Shown piece after piece: positions 17,074 to 21,556 of a DNA stretch of 21,556 bases. Position numbers and translations under genes: made by a program. The first letter of the stretch is position 1, and every line of letters starts with the position of its first letter. Below the pieces are notes generated by a model. The model was given only the letters and a program-made list of their open reading frames with translations, was not told where the DNA came from and made no database searches. The stretch lies in the NCBI GenBank assembly GCA_015680685.1, contig MNCI01009622.1:261819-283374 (forward strand). Reading direction: 5' to 3'. Origin of the DNA: Gnetum montanum. Taxonomy: Eukaryota; Streptophyta; Gnetopsida; Gnetales; Gnetaceae.

Positions 17074-17327
17074 ATAATGTATATTTTTATTTAAGCAATG
17101 TTCATTGAGAGATAAATGATCCTTGGCATTACCTTTAATTACACACTTTTTTTAAAGAATCTATGTAGAATTTTCTCCCACATGCTAAAGTATTTTATGC
17201 CATATATTCATGGTGAATTTTTCTTTTTGAGCATGAAGGACTTCAATTTTACTAGCCACTATACATCATCTAACTAGTATAGTCTCCTGCTTTCTTCTCT
17301 ATATCCTATAGCTATGATAGATTTTTG

Positions 17328-17778
17328 CTAAAAAATTCTCCATCTCTTATTTCCAAATAATACAAATAGGTGAAAATCATCAAAATAAGTAATGGATAAT
17401 AAGTCTTTAGTGAGCTCAAGGACATGATATAGCTTGAGAATTATAATTATTCTACCATTATAGAATGACTTTACTTTACTGTAGCTCTTAACTATACAAG
17501 CTTCATCATTCCCAAGAAAGATAGGAGCAAACATAGTTTTATGATATTCAGAAATCTTTTTCTTTTCTAGGTGTAAATCTATATGAAGTACCCAAATCAA
17601 TATACCAATTATTACAATTATAGTTACTTTCAATAATGACTACATACAAGTCTAGTATTCCTTCATCAACATCTTTCTTAGAAGAACCAAATAAAACATA
17701 TTTTTCCTTTTTCCTTAGAAATTTGCAATTCCTCTTCAAGTGGCCATGCTTCCCATAATTCAACACTTTGGTTTTCAT
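17328..17778 (-). pseudogene. copia zinc knuckle and protease region
   Basis: KVLNYGKHGHLKRNCKF aligns with the gag zinc knuckle CxxCGKxGHxxxxC, but both leading Cys are replaced. WYIDLGTSYRFTP (Asp codon at 17598-17596) is the protease active site with Leu in place of Ser of DSG. After a one-base frameshift, PIFLGNDEACIVKSYSKV, LYHVLELTKDLLSI and FGNKRW continue the protease and pre-integrase part. Remains of the pre-integrase zinc region may lie at 17330-17080 but are too damaged to define. Confidence 0.82.
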
Positions 17779-17799
17779 TTGGGAGCATCATCAATAGCT

Positions 17800-18458
17800 T
17801 TTTTGAATTTAGAGTTATTCTTACCAAAAGATTTACTCAGTTACTATTTTCATAGACCTCTAATTAGCAATGCTTCAGTAGGTGCAAGCTTAGAGCACTT
17901 TCTTCAAAGTTCTTCAATTATTAGTCATCATACAACTTCATCAAATTTTAAAGAGGTACTTGTATTGGTAATATTTAAGTAATAATTTCCCATAAATATA
18001 GAAGTTATTGCAATAAAATAACACATTGATTTTCCTCTTCCATCTTACTACCAATTGTTTGCAATTATCTTACAATAGTATTAAAAGTAGCAAAAATGAG
18101 ATACAGTGGTAATATTTTCAGACATCTTTAACAACAATAATTACCTTTTAAGATGCAATTTATTTGAGTAAGGATAGATTGATATATCTTACCCACAATA
18201 TCCCATAATCCTTTCGCAGTCTTTTCATCTTGTAAATTTATGAGCACATGATTAAAAATATCTTTATGAATTATTTCCAATGCTAGTTGAACTAATTAAT
18301 TTGAGTCTTTAGATTTTCATGCTCTTTGGTTTAATTCCAGTGGTGCATACAACTTGTTTCTTTTCAACTAACAAATATTTCACCCTAAGTTTCCAAATAT
18401 TGTAGTTGTTGTCATTGACATTTTCTATTTTTTCAATGTACTTAGCACCAGTTGCCAT
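17800..18458 (-). pseudogene. copia gag (UBN2-type), broken
   Basis: The ATG at 18458-18456 opens MATGAKYIEKIENVND and NYNIWKLRVKYLLVEKK, the typical start of a copia gag, and lies about 43 nt past the PBS. After KPKSMK a stop and a frameshift occur. Another frame then gives LVQLALEII, NHVLINLQDEKTAKGLWDIV, a classic gag block. The rest toward 17800 is stop-rich. Confidence 0.82.
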
Positions 18459-18500
18459 CTTAATGCACTTAATGAGAAGAGAGCTCTAAGAATCAAATCA

Positions 18501-18516
18501 ACCTCACTTTGATGCC
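18501..18516 (-). other. copia primer binding site, tRNA-Met-like
   Basis: The minus strand reads TGGCATCAAAGTGAGG, a variant of the TGGTATCAGAGC-type PBS of copia elements primed by initiator tRNA-Met. It is about 43 nt before the gag ATG. The LTR should begin just to its right. Confidence 0.7.
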
Positions 18517-19010
18517 AATTTATTAATTTACACCTTGATTAAGTAGGATAAAACAATAAACAATAGAAATAGAAATTCAATAGAATACACTAAGAACAAA
18601 TGAAATTATCATGGGGAAAGCATATGAAAACCCTAGTAATGACTTCATCTCCTAGCAAATCTTAATTCTAACCAAGCATTATAAGAGAAGAGAATGCATT
18701 CAATGGCAAAGTGTTCTAAACTATTGATGCCTTACTCTCTCACCTGGTCACTTATTTAGCACTTTTTGCTTGCTTGCTTTGACATTACCCTATCCTCTTA
18801 CCTATCAAATATATAGTGATTTACATGCTAAACAAGGATGGTGATAATAATTAAATAATACAGGTTAGGGAGGTGCATATTCCAAGTTTATGAATGCAAT
18901 AGGGGTTACATATGATAAGTTAGCTGCTAATAATGATTACAATTTGTAGCAACCTTTACATTGCAATAATTAGCAATTACATTTTCTTAAAATAAGCAAC
19001 ACACCTTAAC
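18517..19010 (-). repeat. probable 5' LTR region of the copia element (limits uncertain)
   Basis: The region right of the PBS should be the 5' LTR of this minus-strand element. A TATA box (TATATATT at 18815-18808) is correctly oriented about 360 bp before the gag start. A TG-type inner end may lie at 18536 and an outer end near TTAACA at 19003-19008, but no second LTR is present to confirm either limit. Confidence 0.4.
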
Positions 19011-19610
19011 AATAGTGAGTGGTGGGAGTAGGAAAACTAAAGGTTAGTTAGTCATCCGCTTATACAGGTGAGTTCACAAATAGCTAACTATAGATGCAAT
19101 ACTACGGACTATTTATTGTACTGATTCAAAGAACTCATTAAACATATCACTGGTGTTCATCTTCATTCCTTGGAAATTTTAGCAATTGAAATAGTTTTTT
19201 TTCAATTGCATGTTAATTAAATTTTTAAATTTTATGATGTCTAGTACTTCAACCTATTCTAAGTCAATCCCAAACCATTAAGCATGCAAAACTTTACTAC
19301 ATGTTCAGTAGTGTGATTCTTGAGTGTTGATCTAGCATATTTCACTTACCTTATTTAAAAAAGTAATAAGTTTTGGTTATTTTAGTGGAGTTTTACCTAA
19401 ATGAATTGGTATGATTTTTATTATTTTTCAATTCTATTTAGGATTTCACCATCAAATGTGAAGCCCACGATTATTATTATTATTATTTACTATGTTCATA
19501 TTTCACTAGTAAAAGTATAATCCCTTACCTTATCTAATTCTTTCATGTAGGTAACAAAGGAAGATATGAGTAATATATAACAACTTCATAAGGGCTCTTG
19601 AAGTACATAA
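19011..19610. other. AT-rich interval, no gene recognised
   Basis: No coding motif is visible. It holds a 10-bp perfect inverted repeat with an 8-nt loop (GCAATTGAAA at 19182-19191, TTTCAATTGC at 19200-19209) and an (ATT)6 microsatellite at 19470-19488. Confidence 0.6.
19470..19488 (+). repeat. (ATT)6 microsatellite
   Basis: Six uninterrupted ATT units plus one T lie on the plus strand. Confidence 0.85.
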
Positions 19611-19863
19611 TGTCAAATTTTAAAATTTAAAATTAAAAAAATGAAAAATAAACTATCAAAAATATGAAAGAATTGGCTAAAGAACGAAAATGGGTTTCCA
19701 CATCTTAGGCTAAACCAAGCCTATGATGAGGNCCATCAAATTGATACATAAGATATTTCTATATCTGATGTAGAATGATATGAAAATTGTCAATATCATA
19801 TCTATGAAACTATCAAATTGTTGAGGAAGGTTAAAAAAGACATTTTTAAATAAATTTCCAACA
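19611..19863 (-). repeat. TRIM 3' LTR
   Basis: 253 bp, TG..CA ended. Shared blocks with the other LTR include GAAAATGGG, TAGGCTAAA, GCCTATGAT and TTGTTGAGGAAG. It contains the undetermined base at 19732. Confidence 0.82.
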
Positions 19864-19872
19864 CTCCCCTTC
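19864..19872 (-). other. TRIM polypurine tract
   Basis: The minus strand reads GAAGGGGAG directly before the TGTTGG start of the 3' LTR, the correct place for plus-strand priming. Confidence 0.75.
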
Positions 19873-20269
19873 AAATTGTGATGGTGGCCAATGCTAAAAT
19901 CATATTTTTCCTTAATACATTAGTAATCAAGGTAATGAAAGCTAATGAATTTATCACTGGAACAATGATGAAATAATCACTAAAATAATAATTGATATTC
20001 AAAATAACACCACCAAAAGATTGATATAGAAATGAGTAGCAATGGAATGATTGCTACTATAAAGGAGCATTGGAACTTGCTAGAATATCATAACATTAGC
20101 AAGCAAAAACACAAATACCCATTGCAACAAAAATGTGAAATAGTCCCCTCATGTGAAAAATGATGAATGTCATAAAAAAATTTAGATTAATATGCACTTT
20201 TCCATGTTTGTTATAGAGAATTATGCCAATAACAACAGAAGGGATATTGAAACATTGAAGATCAAAAAT

Positions 20270-20284
20270 CATGCTTTGATACCA
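20270..20284 (-). other. TRIM primer binding site, tRNA-Met type
   Basis: The minus strand reads TGGTATCAAAGCATG immediately after the ...TTTGACA end of the 5' LTR. It closely matches the initiator tRNA-Met PBS used by copia elements and many TRIMs. Confidence 0.82.
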
Positions 20285-20556
20285 TGTCAAATTTTAAAAT
20301 TTGAAATAAAAGCAATGGAAAATAAAGCATGAAAAATGAAAGAGAAAATGCTTGAAAATGAAAATGGGATTTTACATCCTAGGCTAAATCAAGGCCTATG
20401 ATAAGTCACTTTCATATTATATTTTCAATTTAATTTATACATCATTTGTTTCCATCTCTAACATGGATTGAGATACAAATTACCAATGTCACATACGAGA
20501 AACTATTGGATTGTTGAGGAAGATGAGAAAGGATATTTCTAAATAGATCTCCAACA
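20285..20556 (-). repeat. TRIM 5' LTR
   Basis: 272 bp, same ends and block order as the copy at 19611-19863, with several small indels that account for the length difference. Confidence 0.82.
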
Positions 20557-21150
20557 TATGATGCCTATTTTGTCTAATTAGCCCCTCATGAAGTTCTTTT
20601 TAATTTTAAACCTTCCTATTCTCATCTTATAGTTTTTGGATGTCTATGCTATGCTAGTATGCTTCCTAATAAAATATCAAAATTTGACCCATGAGCTAAA
20701 ACATGTGTTTTTCTTGGTTATCGTTATGCTCAAAAAGATACAAGCTATCTAACTTAGATACCAAAAAATCATCATAATTATGGATGTTGTATTTCATGAA
20801 GACATATTTCCATTTGAAAAGCACAACTCACATATGCATTCACTAGTTTTACCTTGTTCCATCCCTAATGAACCTATTTCTTTTACTCCTCCTTTACCTA
20901 AAGTTACACCTTTCCTAGAAAATAATGTACTCACTACATCCACTAAACAACCATCAATGGTGTATAATGAACAAACCTTTGATATTATGTCTCTATTATA
21001 TTAGTTACCAAGATGATCTATTGATATTTGATGTACTCTAAGTTTTCTCTAAGATTATCATTATCAAATCACTAATTATTCATCAACCACTCCATCATCT
21101 TCCTCATCCACAAGGCCTAAAGTAAGCACTGCCTATCCCATTTCGTAAAG
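20557..21150 (+). pseudogene. Ty1/copia integrase C-terminal fragment, plus strand
   Basis: The plus strand gives [35 protein letters not shown], stop, AKTCVFLGYRYAQK, then after a frameshift DVVFHEDIFPFEKHNSHM. This is the HLRxFGC, KFDPRAKxCVFLGY and DVVFHExxFPF series that ends copia integrase. The linker toward RT follows (PCSIPNEPISFTPPLP, DYHYQITNYSSTT, TAYPIS). It has opposite orientation to the copia relic at 15425-18516 and a different sequence, so it is another element, possibly of the Ale/Retrofit type (tentative). The upstream integrase core is absent, because the TRIM boundary cuts in here. Confidence 0.85.
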
Positions 21151-21556
21151 AAAATATGGTTTAGATATTTTTGAAGATGCAAGTTTTCTTAGTTCATGTC
21201 TTTCTGCATTTCCAATGGAGAAGAATTTAAAGCTTAAAAAATGATGGACCTTTATTGGAGGATCCATCATCATATTGCCATCTTATGGGATGTCTCATCT
21301 ATCTCACTATCACTCACACTAACATTACATATTCAGTTCACAACTTAAATTAATTTTTGATTCATCCTCAACAACTCCATCTTGATGTAGCTCATAGAAT
21401 TCTTAAATAGGATTCAAGAAGACCCTACATAAAACAAATCAAAAACATTATGACCAATTAGAATCTATTAGCAAATTTAGACAAAACATCTAGTTGAAGG
21501 TGAAATTATCCTCTATAAAAGTTATAAGGTGTTTATCTAATAAGCTTAAGAAATTC
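21151..21556. other. AT-rich end of window, no gene recognised
   Basis: Copia RT would be expected next on the plus strand, but no RT motif can be read in any frame. The relic therefore seems truncated or too damaged. Confidence 0.5.

Larger units (their letters stand above)
15425..18516 (-). mobile_element. Ty1/copia retrotransposon internal region, decayed and 3'-truncated
   Basis: On the minus strand the order is PBS, gag, zinc knuckle, protease, integrase, RT, the Ty1/copia order. The RNase H part and the 3' LTR are not recognisable. The style of the gag start (MATGAKYIEK) and the RT (KARLVAKGYSQKEG) suggests the Tork/Tnt1 group, which is tentative. The integrase and protease signatures are damaged, while the RT keeps its active site. 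Confidence 0.88.
19611..20556 (-). mobile_element. TRIM: miniature LTR retrotransposon, 946 bp
   Basis: Two direct repeats (19611-19863 and 20285-20556) both start TGTCAAATTTTAAAATTT and end CCAACA on the plus strand, so on the minus strand they have TGTTGG...GACA (TG..CA) ends. They enclose only 421 bp. A tRNA-Met-type PBS sits flush against the right LTR, and a purine tract sits flush against the left LTR, which fixes minus-strand orientation. No protein is encoded, so it must have moved using proteins of another element. The LTRs are clearly diverged, meaning an old insertion. Possible degraded 5-bp target duplication: CATAA on the left and TATGA on the right, differing by two transitions. 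Confidence 0.82.

Noticed and set aside
20096-20290. 64-codon minus-strand ORF inside the TRIM
   Set aside because: It starts within the LTR end and crosses the PBS. It shows no domain, and TRIM elements are non-coding.

Overview
The window reads as nuclear DNA of a seed plant, probably a gymnosperm such as a conifer. This is inference. The evidence is the low overall GC, the dense layering of old and heavily mutated LTR retrotransposons of both superfamilies, a multi-intron plant hAT-type transposase, a fragment of the plant-only DUF247 (UPF0481) family, and no bacterial operon structure. No intact protein gene of normal length was found. Nearly everything recognisable is a decayed mobile element or gene fragment. 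One undetermined base lies at 19732.

Layout from left to right. Positions 1-4985 hold the 5' part of a minus-strand Ty3/gypsy element, Athila/Tat-like. It shows an LTR with TATA box and a doubled 34-bp U3 repeat, a tRNA-Asp-type primer binding site, and one gag-protease-RT reading frame running from 3996 off the left edge. Stop codons rather than frameshifts destroyed most of this frame. Positions 4986-8058 are AT-rich and gene-poor, with a degenerate 17-bp minisatellite at 6855-7058. At 8059-8214 there is a minus-strand core-promoter-like block before a 24-codon ORF. Positions 8440-8935 form a GC-richer island with several ACGT-core motifs and an unrecognised 86-codon ORF. A perfect 42-bp palindrome sits at 9065-9106.

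Positions 9211-11954 hold a minus-strand hAT-superfamily transposase pseudogene. It has a BED-like zinc finger, a DUF659 core and a hAT C-terminal dimerisation region, and four GT-AG introns whose junctions restore the protein alignment. Positions 13726-14275 carry a minus-strand DUF247 fragment with one frameshift. Its upstream region contains a G-quadruplex motif and a roughly 165-bp set of four nested inverted repeats.

Positions 15425-18516 are a minus-strand Ty1/copia element: gag, protease, integrase and RT, with tRNA-Met-like PBS at 18501-18516. Its RT still has YVDD, while protease and integrase catalytic motifs are damaged and the 3' end is missing. At 19611-20556 lies a complete miniature LTR element of TRIM type: two diverged LTRs of 253 and 272 bp around only 421 bp, with PBS and polypurine tract, on the minus strand. 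It abuts a plus-strand copia integrase remnant (20557 to about 21150).

These genes do not form a pathway. The window is a record of successive insertions and decay. The best candidates for a closer look are the intron-bearing hAT gene, the TRIM, the nested hairpin beside the DUF247 fragment, and the gypsy frame that decayed mostly by stop codons.
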